Shown here: positions 7,525-14,294 of the stretch, piece by piece
Layout of the letters: every line of letters starts with the position of its first letter
How positions within the stretch are numbered: position 1 is the stretch's first letter
DNA from: JAFTYR01 sp964571375
GTDB taxonomy: Bacteria; Pseudomonadota; Gammaproteobacteria; Burkholderiales; Burkholderiaceae_F
Direction: 5' to 3'
Assembly: GCA_964571375.1 (NCBI GenBank)
Contig: CAZNBL010000033.1
Location: 1 to 14,909, forward strand
DNA length: 14,909 bases
Translations under genes and position numbers: made by a program
Notes under the pieces: generated by a model
The model's database searches: none
What the model saw: only the letters and a program-made list of their open reading frames with translations
What the model was told of the DNA's origin: nothing

Positions 7525-7560
7525 CCTCCGTTTAGATTTGATCAAGGAGGGTATCAAATC
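7525..7560 (-). promoter_or_regulatory. 5' leader hairpin whose loop is complementary to the Shine-Dalgarno sequence
   Basis: On the minus strand GATTTGAT and ATCAAATC (plus positions 7553-7560 and 7535-7542) form an 8-bp stem with a 10-base loop containing ACCCTCC. Five bases downstream of the stem is the Shine-Dalgarno GGAGG (plus 7525-7529) of the six-cysteine protein gene, which could pair with CCTCC in the loop. The layout would suit translational control, but this is inferred from complementarity alone. Confidence 0.35.
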
Positions 7561-7727
7561 ATACTGGGGAAATCCAGAAAACAGACCGTATAAGGGAGGG
7601 GGACGGCGGAAACTGTGGCTTTTAGGGGACGTTGTAACCCGTGAATTGCAAACGTTATTTTTTATCGATGCGCAGCGTTCCGGACGGGGAAATGGAATGA
7701 ACTTCCGTTTTTTTTGCACAAAGCAAA

Positions 7728-7753
7728 AAGGGATTGTCATCAGACAATCCCTT
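7728..7753 (-). terminator. Intrinsic terminator of the tRNA operon
   Basis: AAGGGATTGTC (7728-7738) and GACAATCCCTT (7743-7753) form a perfect 11-bp stem with an ATCA tetraloop. On the minus strand TTTTTGC follows. It lies 7 bases past the encoded CCA of tRNA-Asp. Confidence 0.88.
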
Positions 7754-7760
7754 GGAATCT

Positions 7761-7837
7761 TGGCGGAGTGAACGGGGCTCGAACCCGCGACCCTCGGCGT
7801 GACAGGCCGATACTCTAACCAACTGAGCTACCACTCC
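7761..7837 (-). tRNA. tRNA-Asp (anticodon GTC)
   Basis: This 77-base tRNA encodes its 3' CCA. The acceptor stem GGAGTGG pairs with the 3' side just before GCCA; the D-arm is AGCTCAGTTGGTTAGAGT. The anticodon loop CTGTCAC presents GTC, closed by a CGGC/GCCG helix, and the T-arm is GCGGGTTCGAGCCCCG-like. It is the second gene of a leftward two-tRNA operon. Confidence 0.95.
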
Positions 7838-7840
7838 TTT

Positions 7841-7916
7841 TGGTGGATGCTGAGAGTCTCGAACTCCCGACCTACGCCTTGTAAGGGCGCCGCTCTACCA
7901 ACTGAGCTAAGCATCC
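7841..7916 (-). tRNA. tRNA-Val (anticodon TAC)
   Basis: This 76-base tRNA encodes its 3' CCA. The acceptor stem GGATGCT pairs with AGCATCC. The D-arm is AGCTCAGTTGGTAGAGC, the anticodon loop CTTACAA presents TAC, and the T-arm contains GGGAGTTCGAGACTCTC. Only three bases (TTT) separate it from tRNA-Asp, so both come from one precursor. It is the first gene of the operon. Confidence 0.95.
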
Positions 7917-7959
7917 GTCTATTCAGAAGAACTTTCGTTGCGTCGTGAACAGGATTTGA

Positions 7960-7988
7960 ATATTACAGGAGGATTTTTGACTTGTCCA
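7960..7988 (-). promoter_or_regulatory. Sigma-70 promoter of the tRNA-Val/tRNA-Asp operon
   Basis: On the minus strand TGGACA (plus 7983-7988) and TAATAT (plus 7960-7965) are separated by exactly 17 bases, five of six consensus matches each. The predicted start lies about 36-40 bases before tRNA-Val. Confidence 0.7.
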
Positions 7989-8161
7989 GCGAAATTTCAT
8001 AAAAAGTTCAAAAAAATGCCAAAATTACAGGAAACTACTTATGAAAATACGCCATTTATGGCTAATATGCGTTATAAGAATAAAGTTTTTCTACAGATGG
8101 CAATTGCACAAATAATGCAGGAAATTGTTCAAATTCCGTAATTTTTAAGTGACATTCTTAC

Positions 8162-8174
8162 AGACGGTACGTCT
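8162..8174. promoter_or_regulatory. Inverted repeat upstream of the second HTH gene
   Basis: AGACG-GTA-CGTCT is a perfect repeat 78 bases before the HTH start. A -10-like TGTTACAAT lies between it and the gene, near 8212-8220, without a good -35. The repeat could be an operator, perhaps for the HTH protein itself; this is speculative. Confidence 0.3.
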
Positions 8175-8251
8175 ATACGTGTTTGTCTTATTTAAAACTC
8201 TGTGTGTTGGCTGTTACAATTTGTCGAACGAATTTTGATTATGAGGACAGG

Positions 8252-8581
8252 ATGACAGCAACACCTCTGAAGCCTTTGACACGCGAAGAGTTCGACTCTT
8301 TACGCCAGGGTTTTGAATCACTGCAAAAACAGCAGGAAGAGGGAGCTGTGTCTTCGTCTGTCGAAAGCCATGTCGCAGAGCCGGTACAGGCCGATCTCAA
8401 ATCCGGCAAGATTCCGCTCAATGCCGCTGCCGGCAATCTCAAATACAAGGCCTATGTGATGTATATGGCCGGTCTTCCCTGGGAACAGATTGTCGAAGAA
8501 ATCGGCGTTTCAAAGAAAACGATTCAAAGCTGGCTCAGAAAAGAAGAGTGCGACCGTAAAGAAGGAGGGCGGCTTCTGTAA
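8252..8581 (+). CDS. Small orphan helix-turn-helix protein
   Basis: This putative DNA-binding protein has 109 residues. The first 60 are polar, Gln/Glu/Ser-rich and probably flexible. Residues about 64-98 (KYKAYVMYMAGLPWEQIVEE, then a VSKKTIQSWLRKE recognition helix) form a helix-turn-helix resembling the N-terminal domains of transposase OrfA or phage terminase small subunits. No transposase catalytic gene or phage gene is adjacent. ATG 8252 is preceded by GAGGA. The gene is convergent with the LysR gene and they probably share the terminator at 8617-8640. With the gene at 3265-3621 it makes two stand-alone HTH proteins within 5 kb; they are similar in architecture but not obviously close in sequence. 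Biological role unknown. Confidence 0.75.
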   Translation: MTATPLKPLTREEFDSLRQGFESLQKQQEEGAVSSSVESHVAEPVQADLKSGKIPLNAAAGNLKYKAYVMYMAGLPWEQIVEEIGVSKKTIQSWLRKEECDRKEGGRLL

Positions 8582-8616
8582 TACGGTTCTGCGTAAGAGA
8601 ATCAGTCTTGTTGCAT

Positions 8617-8640
8617 AAAGGGAGTTTTCAAACTCCTTTT
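8617..8640. terminator. Probable bidirectional terminator between HTH and LysR genes
   Basis: AAAGGGAGTT (8617-8626) and AACTCCTTTT (8631-8640) form a 10-bp stem (one G-T pair) with a TTCA tetraloop. The A- and T-rich ends can serve as U-tracts in both directions, fitting the convergent genes on either side. Confidence 0.6.
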
Positions 8641-8703
8641 ATATTTGCAGGCGGATCAAATCTCTTCTTTGCATGCCGGCTGACGGTTAATCTTTTGTAA
8701 TCA

Positions 8704-9615
8704 TTAAATAATTGCCAGAAAATCCCGTCGGTTTTCTTTGAGCAGCATCAGAAATTTCAACGCTGCGGGCGAAAGATTCGTGTCTTCCCGATAGTTGAGA
8801 TAGTAGCCGGTGTGAAGGTTGAAGTTTTCAACGTCTACATAAGCCAGGTTGTCCTGTTCGACATCTTTTTTGGTCACCATTTCCGGCAGAGTCACAATAC
8901 CGAGACCGCTCATGGCAAGAGACTTGGCCATTGTCATATTGTTGACGGTAAGACCGCCGCCGAAGCCCTCAAGCCCGTGTTCGCGGATCCAGGCGTCGAT
9001 TTTTGTCTGACTGCGGGCGCCTTTTTCCCGTGTCACGATAGACGCTTTTACAAACTCTTCGGGGGTAAGAGGGCGGTTCAGATTGGCCCAGGAAGAAGAG
9101 GGGCTTGCGACCGGACGGTAGGCTTCATTGAGAATCTGGTACTGAACCAACCCTGTTTTTCCGACAATACGTGCGCAGAGACCGAGATCGACATCTCGGT
9201 TCATCACCCAGTCGGCGACCTGTTCGGAGTTGCCGATTCGAAGATTGAGTTCGACTTTCGGGTAGCGCTTCTTAAAAGTAGCCAGCACGTCCGGCAGGTA
9301 ATAGGTGCCGACCACGGCGGAAGAGGCGATTTCAAGGTGCCCGATTTTGAGTTCGCTTAAATCCTGAAAGGCACTTTGAATCTCGTCGAAGAGCCGGAAG
9401 AGCCTTTGCGTATAGCTGAAAAGAATGCGTCCTTCTTCGGTAAGCTCTACTTTCTTTTTCTTACTGCGGTCAAAAAGCGTGACCCTTAAGAAGTGTTCAA
9501 GATGTTGAATTTGAAGACTTACTGCCGGTTGCGTCAGAAAGAGTTCTTGGGCTGCCTTCGTAAAACTGCCGAGACGCGCAACATAATGGAACGTTTTCAG
9601 ATGGTCGAGATTCAA
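8704..9615 (-). CDS. LysR-family transcriptional regulator
   Basis: This cytoplasmic DNA-binding regulator has 303 residues, normal for the family. The N-terminal winged HTH has the classic pattern: LDHLKTFHYVARLGSFTKAA (3-22), then LTQPAVSLQIQHLE (27-40) as recognition helix and LFDR. The effector domain (about 90-300) contains VGTYYLPDVLATFKKRYPKV and a VDLGLC stretch, closest in style to the CbbR/CysB-like branch. TTG 9615 is preferred because GGAG lies 7 bases before it and LTTRs usually begin just before this motif. A TTG five codons upstream (9630) has no ribosome binding site. It is divergent from the CYTH operon, and a TCATAA-N7-TTATGA site lies between them, suggesting autoregulation and control of that operon. 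Inducer unknown. Confidence 0.93.
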   Translation of the reverse strand: MNLDHLKTFHYVARLGSFTKAAQELFLTQPAVSLQIQHLEHFLRVTLFDRSKKKKVELTEEGRILFSYTQRLFRLFDEIQSAFQDLSELKIGHLEIASSAVVGTYYLPDVLATFKKRYPKVELNLRIGNSEQVADWVMNRDVDLGLCARIVGKTGLVQYQILNEAYRPVASPSSSWANLNRPLTPEEFVKASIVTREKGARSQTKIDAWIREHGLEGFGGGLTVNNMTMAKSLAMSGLGIVTLPEMVTKKDVEQDNLAYVDVENFNLHTGYYLNYREDTNLSPAALKFLMLLKENRRDFLAII

Positions 9616-9705
9616 TGCAGTACTCCGCAAAAAGTCGTGCTTACTGTAGCAGAAAATAAGGCTGACTGATGATACTTATGTAAATACCGTGAGTACGGGA
9701 AATAA

Positions 9706-9724
9706 TCATAAATTCTGCTTATGA
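9706..9724. promoter_or_regulatory. LysR-type operator between the LysR and CYTH genes
   Basis: TCATAA (9706-9711) and TTATGA (9719-9724) are perfect inverted arms separated by 7 bases. This gives the ATAA-N7-TTAT core common among LysR-type recognition sites. It lies about 90 bases upstream of the LysR start and 130 upstream of the first CYTH gene, the usual place for such a site. Confidence 0.5.
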
Positions 9725-9855
9725 AAACAATGTTGATTATTCATTGTCATTTTTTTCGGTAAAGGCACAAAATGCACCACATAGCCGAACGGCAGTGTTC
9801 CTGGCGGCGGTTTAAAGAAAACATCTCAACGAAAACATTTTTGAAGGAATTGAAA

Positions 9856-10326
9856 ATGGCAAAGGAAATCGAACGTAAGTTTTTAGTGGTCGGTGACGCA
9901 TGGCGCGCTTTGGCTAAGGGTACACACTACCGCCAGGGTTATCTCAACAGCGTCAAGGAACGTACCGTCCGCATCCGTACGATTGACGACAAGGCCTTTA
10001 TGACCGTCAAGGGTCCGACAGTCGGCGTCACCCGCATGGAATTCGAATATGAAATTCCGCACGCTGACTGCGTTGAGATGCTCACTCATCTTGCCGAACA
10101 GCCCATCATCGAAAAGGCACGCTACAAGATCGCTCAGGGCGATCTGGTTTGGGAAGTCGATGAATTCTTCGGTGTTAACGAAGGTCTGATCGTTGCCGAA
10201 GTCGAACTCAAGAGCGAAGATCAGGAATTCGTCAAGCCGGAATGGGTCGGCGAAGAAGTCTCCGGCGATCCGCGCTACTTCAACTCCAACCTGGTGGCTC
10301 ACCCGTTCACCACTTGGGAAAAGTAA
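9856..10326 (+). CDS. CYTH domain protein (triphosphate tunnel metalloenzyme)
   Basis: This cytoplasmic protein of 156 residues matches the compact bacterial CYTH/CyaB family. It opens with the signature E-x-E-x-K as E4, E6 and K8. The charged tunnel residues follow: R39 and R41 (RTVRIR), K52 (MTVKG), E62 and E64 (MEFEYE), K87 and R89 (EKARY), E100 and D102 (WEVDEFFG), and E115 and E117 (VAEVELKSED). All expected triphosphate- and metal-binding positions are present, so it should be active. Characterised relatives hydrolyse inorganic triphosphate or other triphosphates, or act as class IV adenylate cyclases; the substrate cannot be told from sequence. ATG 9856 has AAGGA 7 bases upstream. It is followed after 28 bases by a second CYTH-like gene and no terminator, so the two form an operon. 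Confidence 0.92.
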   Translation: MAKEIERKFLVVGDAWRALAKGTHYRQGYLNSVKERTVRIRTIDDKAFMTVKGPTVGVTRMEFEYEIPHADCVEMLTHLAEQPIIEKARYKIAQGDLVWEVDEFFGVNEGLIVAEVELKSEDQEFVKPEWVGEEVSGDPRYFNSNLVAHPFTTWEK

Positions 10327-10354
10327 CCGTCATTCGCAATAAGGAGATATCAAA

Positions 10355-10990
10355 ATGGCAGACGTATACGCAAAAAACACCGCTGTTTCCGCTGCTGAAG
10401 CAGCCAAGGTCACACCCCGCGCAGAATTCCGCGTTTTCGGCAAAGACATCATCGAAGGCGTGAAGGAAAAGATGTGGGAATGCAAGGCCGTGCTTTTTAA
10501 GGCACGTGTCATGCCGGCCGAAACTTATATTCTCTCCAAGAAGACCAACGAAGCCAACGTCAAGGTTCGCGACGGTCTGCTTGATATCAAGACCAAGGTC
10601 GGTGAAACAGAAGACGGCTACGAAATCTTCCAGCCGCGCGGCAAGTTCCAGTTCCCGGTCAAGAAGGACGAATTGGCTACGATTCTTGAAAATCTTCAGG
10701 TTGAAATCGCACTCGATAAGGATGAATACACCTTCGACGAATTCTGCGAAATGGCACGTGCTCACGGCGATCTCGCTCTGGTTACTGTTGAAAAGAAGCG
10801 TTTCGGCTTCTCTGTCAACGGCATCATCTGCGAATACGCCTACGTTTGGATGAACGGCGCACTGGTAGAAACCGCCTGCTGCGAAAGCGAAGATTATGCC
10901 GGCATGAAGGGTGCGGTCGAAGCTCTCGGTCTCTCCGGTATGCCGAACGTCAATTATCTGAAGGCCGCTAAGAAGGTCGTCGGATTCTGA
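10355..10990 (+). CDS. Divergent CYTH-like protein
   Basis: This 211-residue cytoplasmic protein is second in the CYTH operon. I recognise a stretched CYTH pattern rather than a named family. AEFRVFG (23-29) could replace the opening E-x-E-x-K, and ETYILSKKTNEANVKVRDG (56-74) followed by LLDIK (75-79) resembles the R-x-R and K strands. VEKKRF (145-150) resembles the middle K-x-R strand. CEYAYVWMNGALVETACCES (159-178) resembles the closing E-x-D and E-x-E strands, followed by the usual final helix EALGL. Several acidic tunnel positions are altered (ETACCESE), so activity may be changed or lost. About 20 extra residues sit at the N-terminus. It has a very strong ribosome binding site (AAGGAGATAT) and ends before the terminator at 11018. 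It may partner the first gene product. Confidence 0.7.
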   Translation: MADVYAKNTAVSAAEAAKVTPRAEFRVFGKDIIEGVKEKMWECKAVLFKARVMPAETYILSKKTNEANVKVRDGLLDIKTKVGETEDGYEIFQPRGKFQFPVKKDELATILENLQVEIALDKDEYTFDEFCEMARAHGDLALVTVEKKRFGFSVNGIICEYAYVWMNGALVETACCESEDYAGMKGAVEALGLSGMPNVNYLKAAKKVVGF

Positions 10991-11017
10991 TAGGACTTTC
11001 GGTCCGCCAAACCCCGG

Positions 11018-11065
11018 GAGGGCAGGGCAGTTTCGCTACGTTTTAACTGTCCTCCCTCTGTTTTT
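11018..11065 (+). terminator. Intrinsic terminator of the CYTH operon
   Basis: GAGGG-C-AGGGCAGTT (11018-11032) pairs with AACTGTCCTCCCTC (11045-11058) over 14 positions with one bulged C and one wobble. TGTTTTT follows. A small GGAC/GTCC hairpin lies just before it (10993-11005). Confidence 0.85.
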
Positions 11066-11070
11066 ATAAC
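11043..11070 (+). promoter_or_regulatory. Promoter candidate for the DASS gene, overlapping the CYTH terminator
   Basis: TTAACT (11043-11048), a 16-base spacer and TATAAC (11065-11070) make a plausible sigma-70 promoter. The -35 lies in the terminator's loop and 3' arm, and the -10 is at its T-run. Only 26 bases separate the terminator from ATG 11092, so a promoter elsewhere in the gap is hard to place. Confidence 0.4.
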
Positions 11071-11091
11071 AGCATTTTGAAAGATAACAAT

Positions 11092-12621
11092 ATGAATACG
11101 AATGCTCAGGCTGCATCCAAACCGGATTTCGATCCGCTGGATATGAACAGCTACTCTTTAAATAAGCTTCCGAAGCGTCCGTTATCGGCAGTCGGTAAAT
11201 TCATGCGGGTCTGGGGCCTGCTTATCGCTGCTGTTATTTTTGTCGTCTGTTCTTACGTTCTTCAGTTTCCGATTCTGAACGCCAAACAGCAGGTAATGTT
11301 CGGTCTTTTCGTCACCTCACTTTTCCTCTGGACAAGTGAAACTGTACCGAATTACGTCACCTCCATGCTGCTGATCTGCGGTCTGATATTGACCGGTGTG
11401 ATGAAAGCACGCCCGGCAATGGCAAACTTGGGTGACCCGACTATCTGGCTGAACGTTTCCGCATTCATTATGGCAAGCGCTATGGTTAAGACCGATCTGG
11501 TCAAGCGCGTTGCTCTGTCTCTGATTATTAAATTCGGTCGCAATGCAGGTTCGATTTTCTTGACGTTCCTTGCCATCAACCTGATTCTTGCCGCATTCGT
11601 GAACGCCACAGCCGCCAAGGCCGCACTCATGATGCCGCTCTTTATGGTTGTCAGTGCCGTGTACGGCGCACCGGGTACGGACACCACGAATAACTTCGCC
11701 CGCAACCTCGTGCTGCACAACCTTCTGCTGATCAATGCTTCCTGCAACAGCTACATGACCGGTTCCGGCGCCAATCTGCTCGGTGTCGCTCTGCTTGCCG
11801 GCGCAGGTGTTTCCGTTTACTACTTCGACTGGTTCATGGCCGGCTTCCCGCTCGTGATCGCATTCGGCATCATCTCTTATCTGATCGGCGTGAAGTTTGT
11901 ATTCCCGCTTACTAAGGAAGACAAAGAACCGAAGCTTGAAGGCGGCAGAGAATCGCTCATCCGCTCCTTCAAAGAACTCGGTCCGGTCAAGATGAACGAG
12001 GTCAAGGCTGCCATCGTCTTTATGATTGTTCTGGCTGTCTGGGCTACCGATAAGCTTCACGGTCTTAATTCCACAGTTGTGGCTATGCTCGGTGCAGTTG
12101 TCATGCTCCTGCCGCAGTTCAAACTCCTCAATTGGAACGACGTCGATATCCCCTGGCATCTGATGCTCTTCTCGGCAGGTGCTTACGCTTTGGGCGGCGG
12201 CTTAAAGGCCACCAACCTCATGGAAGTGCTTACCAAGGCTCTGATGGACGCGCTCGATATGTACTCGATGTCTTATCCGGTACTGATCGGTACGCTGACC
12301 GCCATCTTCATCGCCAGCCACCTGATCTTCCAGTCGAAGAATATGCGAACGCTGATCTTCCTGCCGATCGTGATCGGGGTTGCTCAGACATTGAAGCTCG
12401 ACGTTATGAGTCTTGCTCTGCCGATCCTCCTCTGCATCAACTGCTGCTGGACACTGCCCTTCAACGCCAAGCCGAACGCCATGCTCTACGGTACCAATAA
12501 GTACACGATGGGCGAATCCTTCAAGTACGGCTTCACGATGAGTGTTCTCTACTGGTGCATGCTGATGGTCTGTATCGGAACTTACTTCCACTGGCTGGGT
12601 ATCACACCGGGGTTCTTTTAA
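11092..12621 (+). CDS. Divalent anion/carboxylate transporter of the DASS (SLC13-like) family
   Basis: This inner-membrane transporter has 509 residues and about 11-12 hydrophobic segments. A 35-residue polar N-terminus precedes the first helix. Family features include FLWTSETVPNYVTSMLLI (78-95), the N-terminal ion-loop region NATAAKAALMMP (171-182), GSGANLLG (224-231), and C-terminal LPFNAKPNAMLYG (455-467) followed by TMGESFKYGF. Typical members move succinate, citrate, malate or 2-oxoglutarate with sodium or by exchange. Neither repeat shows the usual SNT triplet: the second-repeat counterpart reads SKNMRT (415-420), so sodium coupling may be altered. ATG 11092 is chosen; a TTG five codons upstream would overlap the likely transcript start. 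The ribosome binding site is weak (AAAGA). The gene is flanked by its own terminator. Family is confident, substrate is not. Confidence 0.87.
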   Translation: MNTNAQAASKPDFDPLDMNSYSLNKLPKRPLSAVGKFMRVWGLLIAAVIFVVCSYVLQFPILNAKQQVMFGLFVTSLFLWTSETVPNYVTSMLLICGLILTGVMKARPAMANLGDPTIWLNVSAFIMASAMVKTDLVKRVALSLIIKFGRNAGSIFLTFLAINLILAAFVNATAAKAALMMPLFMVVSAVYGAPGTDTTNNFARNLVLHNLLLINASCNSYMTGSGANLLGVALLAGAGVSVYYFDWFMAGFPLVIAFGIISYLIGVKFVFPLTKEDKEPKLEGGRESLIRSFKELGPVKMNEVKAAIVFMIVLAVWATDKLHGLNSTVVAMLGAVVMLLPQFKLLNWNDVDIPWHLMLFSAGAYALGGGLKATNLMEVLTKALMDALDMYSMSYPVLIGTLTAIFIASHLIFQSKNMRTLIFLPIVIGVAQTLKLDVMSLALPILLCINCCWTLPFNAKPNAMLYGTNKYTMGESFKYGFTMSVLYWCMLMVCIGTYFHWLGITPGFF

Positions 12622-12662
12622 CTAGGGAGTTCTCCTGCTGCCGTCATATCGGCGGCCTCTCG

Positions 12663-12699
12663 GAGCCGAGGAGTTGTATCAATTTCCTCGGCTCTTTTT
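12663..12699 (+). terminator. Intrinsic terminator of the DASS gene
   Basis: GAGCCGAGGA (12663-12672) pairs with TCCTCGGCTC (12685-12694), a perfect 10-bp stem with a 12-base loop, followed by TTTTT. Confidence 0.92.
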
Positions 12700-12758
12700 C
12701 TTCAACCGGTCAAACAGTTGCACGGGTTTTCTGTAATCAGGGATGTGAGGGGAATAAA

Positions 12759-14294
12759 ATGAACAGTTCCAGGCGGTACAGCCGAAGACGGGCTGAATAT
12801 CGAAAGCTGCACCGTAGCTCGCTTTTACGGGAGACCTCGGAAATGATCGATGAAAAGGTGAAAAAGGCAGCACCCGGTGCCAAGCAGTTTGAAGTAAGAC
12901 AGGAAATTTTCTTCGAACCGAAGCAAAAGCATGTCCGCTATCGAATCGAAACATATATGTTTTCTCCGGTCTCTTTGCAGATCAATCAGGAAAACTATAA
13001 GCCCGCGGATTGTCTTCATCTCTTTAAGAATTACATCCGGCTTCGCGCCCCCTCGATCCCGCTTGAAGAACTCAATGAGGAGAGCGATGTCAGCAGGCGT
13101 ATCGATCAGGCGCTTGAATACTATGCTTCTCCTTACGCAGACGATGACGGTCAGTTCTTTATCTCTGCGACCAAGCTCTATGCCCTGACATTCAAGCGTT
13201 CCATTCGCATCAAGGTCAGAAATCTCATCCTGCAGAAAGAGGTGAGTGCCGATGACATCACATCGTTCTCATACTCACTGCATCAGGCGCTCGATGTCTA
13301 TCGCTCGCGCATGAAGGCATTCCGTGCGGTCGGAGAAAAACTCAGCTCTGAAAGCGATAAGTTCTGCGATGAGTTTATGAGTACCTCGACGCTTTATTAT
13401 CTTCAGAAGCTCTACGGGGCGCTTGAGGATGAAAGCGTTAAGGCACTTATCAAGTCGATTTGGGATCAGGAATACGTCTATCGCGAAAAGTATCACCCGG
13501 AAAGTACGCGGCACGGCGAATTGGGGCCGGAGCGTACGCTCTACCGCTGGAGGATTCTGAGCCGCTATGTCGGGAGCCACCTGTTTCTGAACATCAAGCC
13601 GCGCGGCGGTTCGTCGATGGTGCTGCATTCTCTCTACGGGGTGGCGGCTGCCGTATCGATGATTTTTGCGACATTGATCGCCTTTATCTGGCAGGAAAAG
13701 TACGGTTCTTTAAGCTCCAATCTGTTTCTTGCATTGGTGATCGGCTATATCTTTAAGGATCGAATCAAGGATCTGCTCAAAGAAAATCTTGCCAAGCGTT
13801 TCCGCAAGTGGATTCCTGATCGTCGTCTGCAGATTCTCCGCGACGATAAATATCACGTCGGTGACTGCAAGGAGTCATACTCATTCTTTAAAGAAAAGGA
13901 TCTGCCGGAGAGTATCCGTGCGTTGCGTCAGCAGGCGCAAAGCGTCAAAGGGGTTTATGACTGGCGCTTTGAAAATATTCTTCTCTATAAGAAAGAGATG
14001 TCGATCAGAACCGACGCATCATTGTTCAGCGATGCCCGCTACGCATTGCTCGATACGACCTGGTTCAATATCTCGCCGTTTTTAACTTTCGTTGATGCAA
14101 GTAAAGATGATTTGCCGGTTGCTTCTCCGGAGGATCTGTCCGTTACACAGGCTGAGAAAATTTATCACCTGTACTTTGTAAGGCGCCTGCAGCGCGTGCG
14201 TGACAGAAGTGAAGAGACGGTAAAAGAAGAAGTGATCCGTGTGGTGATCAATCACGAAGGTATCAAACGAATTCAGTTGCTCGACGGACAGTGA
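12759..14294 (+). CDS. Protein of unknown function with two central membrane segments
   Basis: I cannot place this 511-residue protein in a family. The start is very basic (MNSSRRYSRRRAEYRKLHRS). Residues 30-285 are soluble-looking, charged and helix-rich. Two hydrophobic segments follow at about 288-311 and 318-334, separated by a short WQEKYGSLSS linker. A positive patch after them (KDRIKDLLKENLAKRFRKW) suggests that both large soluble parts face the cytoplasm. The C-terminal part (355-511) is again charged, with aromatic and beta-like stretches. No catalytic motif is evident. ATG 12759 follows GAGGGGA at 5 bases and lies 60 bases past the preceding terminator, so the gene has its own promoter. 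No terminator follows directly; the inverted-repeat region from 14336 begins 41 bases later. Codon use resembles its neighbours, unlike the sequence after it. Confidence 0.8.
   Translation: MNSSRRYSRRRAEYRKLHRSSLLRETSEMIDEKVKKAAPGAKQFEVRQEIFFEPKQKHVRYRIETYMFSPVSLQINQENYKPADCLHLFKNYIRLRAPSIPLEELNEESDVSRRIDQALEYYASPYADDDGQFFISATKLYALTFKRSIRIKVRNLILQKEVSADDITSFSYSLHQALDVYRSRMKAFRAVGEKLSSESDKFCDEFMSTSTLYYLQKLYGALEDESVKALIKSIWDQEYVYREKYHPESTRHGELGPERTLYRWRILSRYVGSHLFLNIKPRGGSSMVLHSLYGVAAAVSMIFATLIAFIWQEKYGSLSSNLFLALVIGYIFKDRIKDLLKENLAKRFRKWIPDRRLQILRDDKYHVGDCKESYSFFKEKDLPESIRALRQQAQSVKGVYDWRFENILLYKKEMSIRTDASLFSDARYALLDTTWFNISPFLTFVDASKDDLPVASPEDLSVTQAEKIYHLYFVRRLQRVRDRSEETVKEEVIRVVINHEGIKRIQLLDGQ

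Larger units (their letters stand above)
7917..8251. other. Spacer between the tRNA operon and the second HTH gene
   Basis: This 335-base divergent spacer holds the tRNA promoter (7960-7988) and, further right, a short inverted repeat before the HTH gene. The small open frames here (for example 7938-8141) have no ribosome binding site and unconvincing composition, so no gene is called. Confidence 0.6.

Noticed and set aside
7838..7840. Three-base spacer between tRNA-Val and tRNA-Asp as unusual
   Set aside because: Tight spacing is common in bacterial tRNA operons, and this tRNA pair is often adjacent in proteobacteria.
7938..8141. 67-codon open frame upstream of the second HTH gene
   Set aside because: It begins at a TTG with no ribosome binding site, overlaps the tRNA promoter and has low-complexity composition.
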